Source of the DNA: Patescibacteria group bacterium
GTDB lineage: Bacteria > Patescibacteriota > UBA1384 > XYA2-FULL-43-10 > 1-14-0-10-43-13
Assembly: GCA_022705465.1 (NCBI GenBank)
Contig: JAKJEK010000044.1
Coordinates: forward strand, 1 to 7,321
Length of the DNA: 7,321 nucleotides
Reading direction: 5' to 3'
Under the pieces are notes generated by a model. It searched no databases. It was not told where the DNA came from and saw nothing but the letters and a program-made list of their open reading frames with translations. The position numbers and the translations under genes are program-made. Below are positions 1 through 5,482 of the stretch, one piece after another; position 1 is the stretch's first letter; the number at the start of each line of letters is the position of its first letter.

Positions 1-39
1 ACTTATATACAATAGATCGTTATTGGCCCCTTCGTTCAT
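1..39 (-). CDS. 5' end of an unidentified protein gene (partial)
   Basis: A possible gene start reading out of the left edge. An ATG at 39-37 (minus) is preceded by a clear AGGAGG at 48-43 and opens a frame of 13 codons (MNEGANNDLLYIS) without a stop up to the window edge. The gap of three bases between AGGAGG and ATG is shorter than the usual five to nine, which is the main reason for doubt; a start slightly further downstream, such as the TTG at codon 10, is an alternative. Too little protein is visible to suggest a function. The gene downstream in this orientation is out of the window, and the terminator at 161-189 isolates it from the small secreted-protein gene upstream. Confidence 0.4.
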   Translation of the reverse strand, partial: MNEGANNDLLYIS

Positions 40-93
40 CTTCCTCCTGAGTGCAATGTTATAATCCAAACCGAGAATTACCAAATTAAGTTA

Positions 94-123
94 ATAATAC
101 GACAAACAATAGAAAATATCCAA
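94..123 (-). promoter_or_regulatory. putative sigma70-type promoter for the gene at the left edge
   Basis: On the minus strand TTGGAT (123-118) is followed after 18 bases by TATTAT (99-94), in an AT-rich stretch that lies between a terminator and the AGGAGG at 48-43. A second -10-like TATAAC (63-58) lies closer to the start codon but has no convincing -35. Weak consensus in AT-rich DNA, so only suggestive. Confidence 0.35.
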
Positions 124-160
124 TTAATCAATAAATAATTTTATTATCGCATGAAACAAG

Positions 161-189
161 TTAACAAAAGCCCCGTGAGTGACGGGGCT
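161..189 (-). terminator. rho-independent terminator of the small secreted-protein gene
   Basis: AGCCCCGT (169-176) and ACGGGGCT (182-189) form a perfect 8-bp GC-rich stem with a 5-base loop. Read on the minus strand the stem is followed directly by TTTTGTTAAC. It lies 16 bases after the stop codon of the gene at 206-415. Confidence 0.85.
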
Positions 190-205
190 AAGACTTGGCA
201 ACCAA

Positions 206-415
206 CTATGTTGGTTTTGGAGCGGGACCGGCATGGTTGTCCGGTCGCTTGATCTCAAACTCATCTTCCAGCTTGCCTTCGCAAGGAGGAATATTGATGG
301 TAGGGCGATAGGGGCTCACGCGCTCCTCCCGCGGCTGTCGCTCGGCTTTGGCTGGCAACAGGCTGAACAGAGCGGCGAACGCTAGCGCTGACCATAGCAC
401 GGCGACTTGTTTCAT
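206..415 (-). CDS. small secreted proline-rich protein, 69 aa, unknown function
   Basis: A 69-residue protein I do not recognise. Residues 1-24 are a textbook signal peptide: MKQ, then a hydrophobic run (VAVLWSALAFAALFSLLP) ending in the signal peptidase I site AKA|E (22-25). The mature part of about 45 residues is charged and proline-rich (RQPREERVSP, then PTINIPPCEGKL, and the tail PAPKPT), with a single cysteine (C45) and no membrane segment, so it should be released to the cell surface or medium. The frame stays open upstream to 523, but I chose the ATG at 415 because GAGGGGAGGAT lies just before it, the signal peptide starts there, and the promoter at 443-471 lies inside the longer frame. 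It has its own promoter and terminator and is therefore a single-gene unit. The lone cysteine could allow dimerisation or attachment; that is inference. Confidence 0.75.
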   Translation of the reverse strand: MKQVAVLWSALAFAALFSLLPAKAERQPREERVSPYRPTINIPPCEGKLEDEFEIKRPDNHAGPAPKPT

Positions 416-442
416 GCTATCCTCCCCTCGGTTTCTGTTGTT

Positions 443-471
443 TTTATAGCATAGGGCCGTTGCTTTATCAA
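443..471 (-). promoter_or_regulatory. sigma70-type promoter of the small secreted-protein gene
   Basis: Minus strand TTGATA (471-466), 17-base spacer, TATAAA (448-443), followed about 20 bases later by GAGGGGAGGAT and the ATG at 415. Near-consensus boxes at ideal spacing. The same TTGATA form of the -35 recurs at two other promoters in this window. Confidence 0.8.
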
Positions 472-536
472 CTGCAATAATGCTAAAGGGCAATACACGC
501 TGCCCTTGGTTTGCATCAGACAAAAGCTAGCTAGCC

Positions 537-953
537 CTACTCGCTATCACCAAGTAGCCGCCGTAGCATATTGTCAAGCTGATCTTCTTGCGGTGCCGCT
601 TTCCGATCGCGACACATCTGGCCCAACATAGCTGAGCTTATCAGATCCAAACCTCGATCGAGATGCTCCTCATGCGGGCTCGTGGAGCCCTGTTTGAGCG
701 TGGTGTAAGCTGCCAACTCGATCAGTGTTAATGCTTGACTAAGCCTAACACCAATCAATCGACATTGCGCTGCCATTAACTCCCTTGATCCGCTCCGCCT
801 AAGGTCAAGTAACTGACCACTCAAAACCGAAGCGAGTCGGATGGTGAGTCTCTCGGTCCCAGGACCAACGCTTTTCTTGCCTTGTATCCGAAGGATAACT
901 ATGCCGTCTTCGACGGCGTAATCAACGCCTCCTCCTGCCGATTCGAATATCAC
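537..953 (-). CDS. hypothetical cytosolic protein, 138 aa
   Basis: I do not recognise this protein. It has no signal peptide or membrane segment. The first 30 residues look like beta strands (VDYAVEDGIVILRIQG), followed by a helical stretch rich in Arg, Leu and Ala (about 33-90, e.g. ERLTIRLASVLSGQLLDLRRSG and SQALTLIELAAYTTLKQG), and a second charged helical segment to the C-terminus (DNMLRRLLGDSE). It has two cysteines (C64, and one in GQMCRDRK). The frame runs upstream to a GTG at 986, but the promoter at 990-1018 predicts transcription start near 983, so that GTG would be at or before the first base of the message. I prefer the GTG at 953, preceded by GGAGGAAGGGGAG (970-958). The alternative is a leaderless message. 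The gene after it (206-415) has its own promoter. The pattern of third-position GC bias and an uninterrupted frame support coding; function unknown. Confidence 0.65.
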   Translation of the reverse strand: MIFESAGGGVDYAVEDGIVILRIQGKKSVGPGTERLTIRLASVLSGQLLDLRRSGSRELMAAQCRLIGVRLSQALTLIELAAYTTLKQGSTSPHEEHLDRGLDLISSAMLGQMCRDRKAAPQEDQLDNMLRRLLGDSE

Positions 954-989
954 TGATCTCCCCTTCCTCCGAACCCCGTAGGACACATA

Positions 990-1018
990 TTATTATCATA
1001 TTTTATGCTACTTGTCAA
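990..1018 (-). promoter_or_regulatory. sigma70-type promoter of the 138-aa hypothetical gene
   Basis: Minus strand TTGACA (1018-1013), 17-base spacer, TAATAA (995-990). This is the perfect -35 consensus with ideal spacing. Predicted transcription start is near 983, which is used above to choose the start codon. It is back to back with the promoter of the 3D-domain gene; the two -35 boxes are 24 bases apart. Confidence 0.75.
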
Positions 1019-1042
1019 TCTCAGCGAGAGACAGCTATGGGG

Positions 1043-1071
1043 TTGATAATCTTGCCTAAAGGTGATATAGT
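1043..1071 (+). promoter_or_regulatory. sigma70-type promoter of the 3D-domain gene
   Basis: TTGATA (1043-1048), 17-base spacer, TATAGT (1066-1071), followed by AGGGGA (1085-1090) and the ATG at 1097. The predicted leader is about 20 bases. Confidence 0.8.
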
Positions 1072-1096
1072 TTCAGTTTGTTGAAGGGGAAGATGA

Positions 1097-1699
1097 ATGA
1101 TATTGCCAATAAGAACAGTGATGATTACGCTGGTTCTCGTCCTGGTGGTTATGCCCCAAGAAATCGAAAGGGAAGCTGCCAACTCGCTGGCTCTTGAGTT
1201 CGTGCAAACTGAATCGACGGTTCATAGACTAGCGCTGGTCGAGTCAACACAAAGACCGGTGGTTTTGAAAAGAAACCATAAGAAACCAGAACCCAAACAC
1301 GCTGTCTACAAGCCAGCGAAGAAGTCTCTACAGGAGTTGACGCATCTGCGACCTGGTGACCTGGTCTCGCGCGGCAATAACCATTGCCGGGTGGTAAAGC
1401 GCCTAAACATGACCATCACAGCCTATCATCCAAACTGCCAGATCTGCGGCACCGGCCAGTTAACCAAGACAGGAAAGTCGGCTCTGCGGCCAGGGGTTGC
1501 GGTCGACCCACGTGTCGTGCCTTTGGGATCACTCGTCGCATTTAAAGACAATGGCAAAACAGTGGTTCTAAGAGCAGATGATACTGGCGGGGCGGTCCAT
1601 GGGTACATAATTGATCGGCGCATGGCGTCACACTCCGAGGCAATACGATACGGAAGGCGGCGGAAAGTATCCGTCGTCATCCTGCAAGCTGTACAGTAA
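1097..1699 (+). CDS. exported 3D domain-containing protein (probable cell-wall hydrolase)
   Basis: A 200-residue exported protein ending in a 3D domain, the fold named for three conserved aspartates and found in peptidoglycan-active enzymes (related to the MltA/RlpA type of double-psi beta-barrel). Residues 1-20 are a hydrophobic signal peptide or anchor (PIRTVMITLVLVLVVMP). Residues 30-85 are a basic, low-complexity linker (KRNHKKPEPKHAVYKPAKKS). The 3D domain covers about 104-198: MTITAYHP (105-112), GVAVDPRVVPLGS (133-145, D137), RADDTGG (159-165, D161/D162), IIDRRMASHSEAIRYGRR (171-188, D173) and a closing VSVVIL strand. All three aspartates are present. Two cysteines C114 and C117 lie where the family often has a short insert. 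I chose ATG 1097, six bases after AGGGGA; the ATG at 1093 is in another frame. In other bacteria the domain occurs in wall-remodelling and resuscitation-type proteins; the exact bond cleaved here is unknown. Confidence 0.85.
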   Translation: MILPIRTVMITLVLVLVVMPQEIEREAANSLALEFVQTESTVHRLALVESTQRPVVLKRNHKKPEPKHAVYKPAKKSLQELTHLRPGDLVSRGNNHCRVVKRLNMTITAYHPNCQICGTGQLTKTGKSALRPGVAVDPRVVPLGSLVAFKDNGKTVVLRADDTGGAVHGYIIDRRMASHSEAIRYGRRRKVSVVILQAVQ

Positions 1700-1715
1700 T
1701 CAGCATGCAAAACAG

Positions 1716-1744
1716 AGCGGTTCACATGGTGGCCGCTTTTTATT
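1716..1744 (+). terminator. rho-independent terminator of the 3D-domain gene
   Basis: AGCGG (1716-1720) pairs with CCGCT (1733-1737), extended by TCAC/GTGG pairs around an ATG loop with one bulged T; then the run TTTTTATT. It begins 17 bases after the stop codon. Confidence 0.8.
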
Positions 1745-2297
1745 AATGGCAATGATTGCTTAGTTGGTACCTGTCCAACGAACATCAACAAAAGATATAA
1801 CTCCAAAGCAACCACCATTCTTTATACAATGTGGCACCTGGCAGACAGATAGGTTACTGAAAGCAAAATTGGTGGCACTATGATTGTGCCAAATTGAGCG
1901 AACCGAGAGACTTCCGGGTTGATATAATAACGCTAAACACGAAGTCTCTGTTTGATCAAAATAGTTGTGCCCTACTATCAGACAACTATACGGCGCCGGC
2001 AAAATATTTCCGTAATATTCTGTAAATATACACTAGGGAGTGCAAAACGTTATACCCCTTTGCAACGGCCGCCAGCGCAAGGTTGATGGATTTTCATAGT
2101 ACCCTCGGAGTCCTCAATGTGTGCACTTCGTTCGCATTCAGAATCAAGACTATAGAATTTGTTTGTAGATGAAAACCTCATTGACCCTAAAGGGGGACTC
2201 TTTCCAGGGTGAGGGCTTAACCTCGGGTCGGGTCCCCTAAACTTATCTTGTCGCCAAGTCCAAGGTTCTAGACCCCTCCCTTGAGATAATAAAAAAC
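1745..2297. other. long intergenic stretch without a convincing gene
   Basis: About 550 bases. The frames here are short, lack ribosome binding sites and have no recognisable protein motif. Visible structure: TGGCAC/GTGCCA (1873-1891) with a 7-base loop; AGAGACTTC (1906-1914) facing GAAGTCTCT (1941-1949) across 26 bases that include TATAAT (1923-1928); and a GC-rich hairpin at 2176-2214 (CCTC..ACCCT facing AGGGT GAGG) followed by the tandem pair GGGTC GGGTC (2225-2234). It may be decayed DNA or hold a small RNA; the sequence alone does not decide. Confidence 0.5.
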
Positions 2298-2315
2298 GCC
2301 AACAACAATGTTGGC
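2288..2315 (-). terminator. terminator of the tRNA-Arg unit (possibly bidirectional)
   Basis: GCCAAC (2298-2303) and GTTGGC (2310-2315) form a perfect 6-bp stem with a 6-base loop. On the minus strand it is followed by GTTTTTTATT, 10 bases after the CCA end of tRNA-Arg(TCT). On the plus strand CAACTTTTT follows the stem, so it could also stop plus-strand transcripts. Confidence 0.75.
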
Positions 2316-2324
2316 AACTTTTTA

Positions 2325-2400
<76 letters not shown>

Positions 2401-2435
2401 ATGTTATTAATTTGTGGTAATTTCTGAAGAAAAAA

Positions 2436-2512
2436 TGGCGCCCTCAGAGGGATTCGAACCCCCGGCCTACTGATCCGAAGTCAGTCGCTCTAATCCACTG
2501 AGCTATGAGGGC
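2436..2512 (-). tRNA. tRNA-Arg(TCG)
   Basis: Full cloverleaf on the minus strand, 77 bases. Acceptor GCCCTCA (2512-2506) pairs perfectly with TGAGGGC (2446-2440), D-arm GCTC..GAGC, anticodon arm ACTGA-CTTCGGA-TCAGT with anticodon TCG, T-arm CGGGG-TTCGAAT-CCCTC, discriminator G and an encoded CCA (2438-2436). It reads CGN arginine codons with a T at the wobble position, rather than the common ACG (inosine) type. First of a two-arginine-tRNA unit. Confidence 0.96.
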
Positions 2513-2543
2513 GGATGGGGCGCACTATTTTTTGAACATTCAT

Positions 2544-2572
2544 ATTTTAACAGATAAGAAGCATTTTATCAA
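2544..2572 (-). promoter_or_regulatory. sigma70-type promoter of the tRNA-Arg unit
   Basis: Minus strand TTGATA (2572-2567), 17-base spacer, TAAAAT (2549-2544), about 30 bases upstream of the mature 5' end of tRNA-Arg(TCG). There is no gene between it and the tRNA. Confidence 0.8.
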
Positions 2573-2768
2573 CGTTATTTACAAAGAGATCACTCGGCAG
2601 TGTGGGCGATGGTTGAGGTTGTGGCAGGATTAGATAGAGACGCAAGGCATCAAACCTAACAGCTTACAGTTAGATTTGATGTTTTCTCTGTACTACAAAA
2701 TTTGGACCAATCTTTTGGTCTGTTATTGTAAATTCCTACTAAATCAATAATAAATCTATGCCAAACAA
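2573..2768. other. intergenic stretch between the tRNA-Arg promoter and the gdhA terminator
   Basis: No gene is visible. It holds a 13-bp inverted repeat with one mismatch (CATCAAACCTAAC 2648-2660, 8-base loop, GTTAGATTTGATG 2669-2681) followed on the plus strand by TTTTCTCTG, and a smaller GACCAA/TTGGTC hairpin (2705-2720, loop TCTT). No promoter or reading frame explains a plus-strand transcript. Confidence 0.5.
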
Positions 2769-2800
2769 AAAACAAGGTTAGCATGTCCTAACCTTGTTTT
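2759..2800 (-). terminator. strong terminator of the arsR-trxB-gdhA operon
   Basis: AAAACAAGGTTAG (2769-2781) and CTAACCTTGTTTT (2788-2800) form a perfect 13-bp stem with a 6-base loop, followed on the minus strand by TTTTTTGTTTGG. It lies seven bases past the gdhA stop codon. The symmetric A and T tracts could also let it work on the plus strand. Confidence 0.9.
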
Positions 2801-2807
2801 CCTGATC

Positions 2808-4037
2808 TTAGATGTTGCCTCTGAGCCTCTCGGCGCTCAAGATTCTTTCGACCGCTAAGACATAGGCGCTAGTTCGGAGGTCGATAGCACGGTCCTTTTT
2901 CTCGAAGACGTCTAGAACACGCGACCATGAAAGTTTCATCATCTCTTCCAGTTTACGTTCCAGATAGGCTTCATCAAGAAGGTTGCCGACTTTGTTCTGG
3001 GCCCATTCAAAGTAACTAACGATTACACCACCAGAATTGGCAAGAATGTCCGGGACAACCATGATTTTCTTTGACCACAAGACCTCATCTGCCTCTGGCG
3101 ATACAGGCCCGTTGGCTAACTCGATGATATAGCGGGCTTGAATCCGATCAGCATTTTCCTTTGTAATCTGGTTCTCCAATGCTGCAAGAAACAGTATATC
3201 AGTCTTAAGTTCTAATAATTCCTCATTGGAAATCTTGTTTCCTTTGGTATAGGCTGCGACAGTACCTTCACGTTCTTTAGTTTCTGATACTTCAGCTAGA
3301 TCCAGACCGTTTTCATTCATTATTCCGCCACGGCTATCTGAAACGGCAATAATCTTTAAGCCATCCTGATCCAACATGCGAGCAATATGAGCGCCAGCAT
3401 TGCCAAATCCTTGGATCGCGACAGTTAGTTCTGTCTTATTTTCATTCATAGCATTAATTAACTCATTGGCAATAATAAAACCACCACGAGCTGTTGAATC
3501 GCTACGCAACGCTAATCCACCCAATTCAATCGGTTTGCCGGTGATCATGGCTGGCTGATGCTGGCCTATAATTTTTTCATACTCATCTAGCATCCAAGCC
3601 ATAACTTGGGGGTTTGTGTAGACATCTGGCGCCGGAACATCCTTGTCCGGTCCCAGCACCTGGTGAAAAGCCTTGACGTAAGCCCGGCTAACTTTTTGGA
3701 TAAACTCGGGAGACCTGCCTTTTGGGTTGAACTTTGCACCACCTTTACCACCACCATAAGGCAGTCCAGCCAAAGAATTCTTGAGTGCCATCCAGAAAGC
3801 AAGCGATCGAACTTCTCCCTCGGAAACATCCGGATGGAAGCGTATCCCGCCCTTACCAGGTCCAAGGGCATTGTTGTGAATAATGCGCCAGGCCGGAATC
3901 TTTTCACCTTCCACCTCGAGCTCAGTATGGCTAATCTTTTCTGAGCTCAACAACCGGTCAACCTCCCGGTCGGTTAAATTCATCACTCTTTGCAAAGACT
4001 TGATTCTTGCCTCTGCTGCTAAAAAAACATCTTCCAT
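2808..4037 (-). CDS. gdhA: glutamate dehydrogenase (Glu/Leu/Phe/Val dehydrogenase family)
   Basis: A 409-residue amino-acid dehydrogenase that interconverts glutamate and 2-oxoglutarate plus ammonium in the cytosol; the usual length is 410-420, so it is complete. N-terminal substrate domain: GPGKGGIRFHPD (59-70, substrate-binding K62), PYGGGKGG (93-100, catalytic K98), VPAPDVYT (134-141, D138, the second catalytic residue). Then TARGG (182-186), the Rossmann motif IQGFGNAG (208-215) and VSDSRGG (232-238), whose Asp after the second strand suggests a preference for NAD over NADP. ALENQIT (286-292), ANGP (308-311) and PDILANSGGVIVSYFEW (329-345) complete the family signature. ATG 4037 follows GGGGAGGT closely. 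It is the last gene of the operon, 19 bases after the flavoprotein gene, and is followed by a strong terminator. Substrate is inferred from overall motif match; a leucine or valine dehydrogenase is less likely given the length. Confidence 0.93.
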   Translation of the reverse strand: MEDVFLAAEARIKSLQRVMNLTDREVDRLLSSEKISHTELEVEGEKIPAWRIIHNNALGPGKGGIRFHPDVSEGEVRSLAFWMALKNSLAGLPYGGGKGGAKFNPKGRSPEFIQKVSRAYVKAFHQVLGPDKDVPAPDVYTNPQVMAWMLDEYEKIIGQHQPAMITGKPIELGGLALRSDSTARGGFIIANELINAMNENKTELTVAIQGFGNAGAHIARMLDQDGLKIIAVSDSRGGIMNENGLDLAEVSETKEREGTVAAYTKGNKISNEELLELKTDILFLAALENQITKENADRIQARYIIELANGPVSPEADEVLWSKKIMVVPDILANSGGVIVSYFEWAQNKVGNLLDEAYLERKLEEMMKLSWSRVLDVFEKKDRAIDLRTSAYVLAVERILSAERLRGNI

Positions 4038-4056
4038 CTTGACCTCCCCACCAAAA

Positions 4057-5037
4057 CTACACTCTTACTTTAATGGTTTTAGCCGTCTCGACCGATGTGC
4101 GCACACCGGTTTGGCGAGACAAATAACTAAAAATACTTTGAGCAGCGATCGCCCCCTCGGATGATGCGGTTATAACTTGCTTAAAATAATTTGATGCAGT
4201 AGTGATATCTCCGGCCGCATAAACACCATCAAGACTAGTGGATTGATCCGGCCCAACCACAACATAGCCCTTAGAGTCGGTCTCCAAACCAAGACTGCTA
4301 ATAAGGGTTCTGTCGGGCTCCGCCCCAATTTCAATAAAAATTCCGTCAATGTTTAAGCTTGAAGCACCGTTGTATGGCTGATCGAGATCTATTCTCTCAA
4401 CTCGGTTTGTACCATGAATCGCAGTAACATTAGTGTTGCATAAGATTTCAACCTTTTCGCTGCCACTTAGTAAATCGATCCAGGCAGGTTCACCCCTTAA
4501 TTTTTCCCCTCGATAAATCAGGTAAACCTTCTTGGCGATTTCTGACAGATAAACTGCGGCACTAAGTGCCGAGTCACCACCACCAATCACGGCAACTGTT
4601 TTATTGCGGTAAAAGAAACCATCACAGGTGGCGCAGTATGCCACACCACGACCGCGAAGCTCCTGTTCACCCGGCACATTTAATGTGCGATGCTTGAGCC
4701 CGGTTGCCAATAATACCGACCGGCCGTATGTCTTATTTCCCTGTTCAGTTGTTAAACAAAAAGTGCCGTCAGTACGCCTTTGGATATCCACTATACCTTC
4801 ATAGAGTTCGCTGGCTCCAAGATTTTTAGCATGCTGCTGCATTTTCATCATCAACTCAAGACCACTGATTTCATCTTCAGTTGGATAATTACAAACCTTG
4901 TGTGATTCACCAATCAGTCCACCCATCAGCTTTCCAATCACCTGATTTTTCAACTTATAGCGGCTAGCATAAATACTTGCAGTATAGCCGGCTGGCCCCA
5001 TTCCAACAATTACGATGTCATACATGCTCTTGTCCAT
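4057..5037 (-). CDS. trxB: thioredoxin-disulfide reductase-like FAD-dependent oxidoreductase
   Basis: A 326-residue low-molecular-weight thioredoxin reductase-type flavoprotein, expected to move electrons from a pyridine nucleotide through FAD and a CxxC pair to a protein disulfide. Motifs: FAD Rossmann VGMGPAG (11-17), ATGLKHR (111-117), redox centre YCATCDG (134-140; C135, C138, acid D139), second Rossmann IGGGDSAL (151-158), and the FAD-closing GVYAAGDIT (271-279). Two deviations: the GGQ found after the first domain in most TrxB is GGL (39-41), and the NADPH-specificity loop HRRxxxR is YRGEKLR (175-181), losing His and one Arg. It may use another donor or partner. The frame runs on to 5088, but ATG 5037 is preceded by AGGA at ideal spacing and starts exactly at the domain (MDKSMYDIVIVG). 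It lies 34 bases after the ArsR-type gene and 19 before gdhA, so it is the middle gene of an operon. No thioredoxin gene is present in the window. Confidence 0.88.
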   Translation of the reverse strand: MDKSMYDIVIVGMGPAGYTASIYASRYKLKNQVIGKLMGGLIGESHKVCNYPTEDEISGLELMMKMQQHAKNLGASELYEGIVDIQRRTDGTFCLTTEQGNKTYGRSVLLATGLKHRTLNVPGEQELRGRGVAYCATCDGFFYRNKTVAVIGGGDSALSAAVYLSEIAKKVYLIYRGEKLRGEPAWIDLLSGSEKVEILCNTNVTAIHGTNRVERIDLDQPYNGASSLNIDGIFIEIGAEPDRTLISSLGLETDSKGYVVVGPDQSTSLDGVYAAGDITTASNYFKQVITASSEGAIAAQSIFSYLSRQTGVRTSVETAKTIKVRV

Positions 5038-5071
5038 ATGTTGTCCTACTTTTTCCAAGGTGACTAATAAT

Positions 5072-5347
5072 TTACACCAACTCAACAATCTTGAGTATCG
5101 CCCCGACCCTCTCTATCTCATCATCAACAATCTTGTAGCTTTTTGTTTTTCCGCACCGGGTTTCCTCAACTACCCCAATTTCACGAAGTTGCTTTAAATG
5201 GTACGAGACAAGATTTTTAGGTATCCCTAACGTCGCCACAAGGTCGCAACCACACGTGTTTTCACGGCACTCGTATAATGACTTTAAAATGAGAACTTTG
5301 TTTTCCGAAAAGAGAGAAAGTAGTTTTTTGTTTTTGTCGTTTAGCAT
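5072..5347 (-). CDS. ArsR/SmtB-family transcriptional repressor with CxC sensor motif
   Basis: A 91-residue winged-helix regulator, a normal length for the ArsR/SmtB family. The sequence NTCGCDLVATLG (30-41) corresponds to the ELCVCDL motif of arsenic-sensing ArsR, with C32 and C34 forming the CxC; IPKNLVSYHLKQLREIGVVE (42-61) is the recognition helix, and ETRCGKTKSYKIV (62-74) the beta wing. Two more cysteines, C27 and C65, may complete a thiol site. The third family cysteine just after CDL is absent (V37). It should bind DNA as a dimer and leave it when the thiols bind a metal(loid) or are oxidised. It is first in the operon and the inverted repeat at 5375-5398 covers its own promoter, so autorepression is very likely. 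ATG 5347 follows AAGG at seven bases. The ligand cannot be told from sequence: arsenite, cadmium-like metals or an oxidant are all possible. Confidence 0.87.
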   Translation of the reverse strand: MLNDKNKKLLSLFSENKVLILKSLYECRENTCGCDLVATLGIPKNLVSYHLKQLREIGVVEETRCGKTKSYKIVDDEIERVGAILKIVELV

Positions 5348-5374
5348 TAAAGCGCCTTATCGATAACTATTAAT

Positions 5375-5398
5375 ACAGTTCAATCATATTTGAACTGT
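5375..5398. promoter_or_regulatory. ArsR-type operator, perfect 9-bp inverted repeat
   Basis: ACAGTTCAA (5375-5383), six bases, TTGAACTGT (5390-5398): a perfect dyad. The TTCAA..TTGAA core resembles known ArsR/SmtB operators. The six-base centre coincides with the -10 box of the arsR promoter, so a bound dimer would block RNA polymerase directly. Confidence 0.85.
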
Positions 5399-5411
5399 TT
5401 GCTCTTGTCAA
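5383..5411 (-). promoter_or_regulatory. sigma70-type promoter of the arsR-trxB-gdhA operon
   Basis: Minus strand TTGACA (5411-5406), 17-base spacer, TATGAT (5388-5383). This is a perfect -35 and a near-perfect -10 at ideal spacing, overlapped by the operator at 5375-5398, about 36 bases upstream of the ArsR start codon. Confidence 0.88.
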
Positions 5412-5482
5412 TAGGTCAACAGCAAACCTAAACAAGCCGCTCATGCAGATTGTTGCCGTATTAGATATTATTCGCAAGCTTG

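Noticed and set aside
526..535. GCTAGCTAGC palindrome after the 138-aa gene, followed by TTTTG on the minus strand
   Set aside because: A 10-base palindrome without a loop cannot form a good terminator stem; it is at best weak.
1426..1818. 130-codon open frame on the minus strand
   Set aside because: It lies opposite the 3D-domain gene, whose motifs are clear, and crosses that gene's terminator.
1760..2002. 80-codon open frame on the minus strand in the long intergenic stretch
   Set aside because: It starts with TTG without a ribosome binding site, has a cysteine/histidine-scattered composition unlike the neighbouring proteins, and shows no motif.
3587..3944. Open frames of about 110 codons inside gdhA on both strands
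   Set aside because: They are alternative frames of the well-supported glutamate dehydrogenase and have no motifs or ribosome binding sites.
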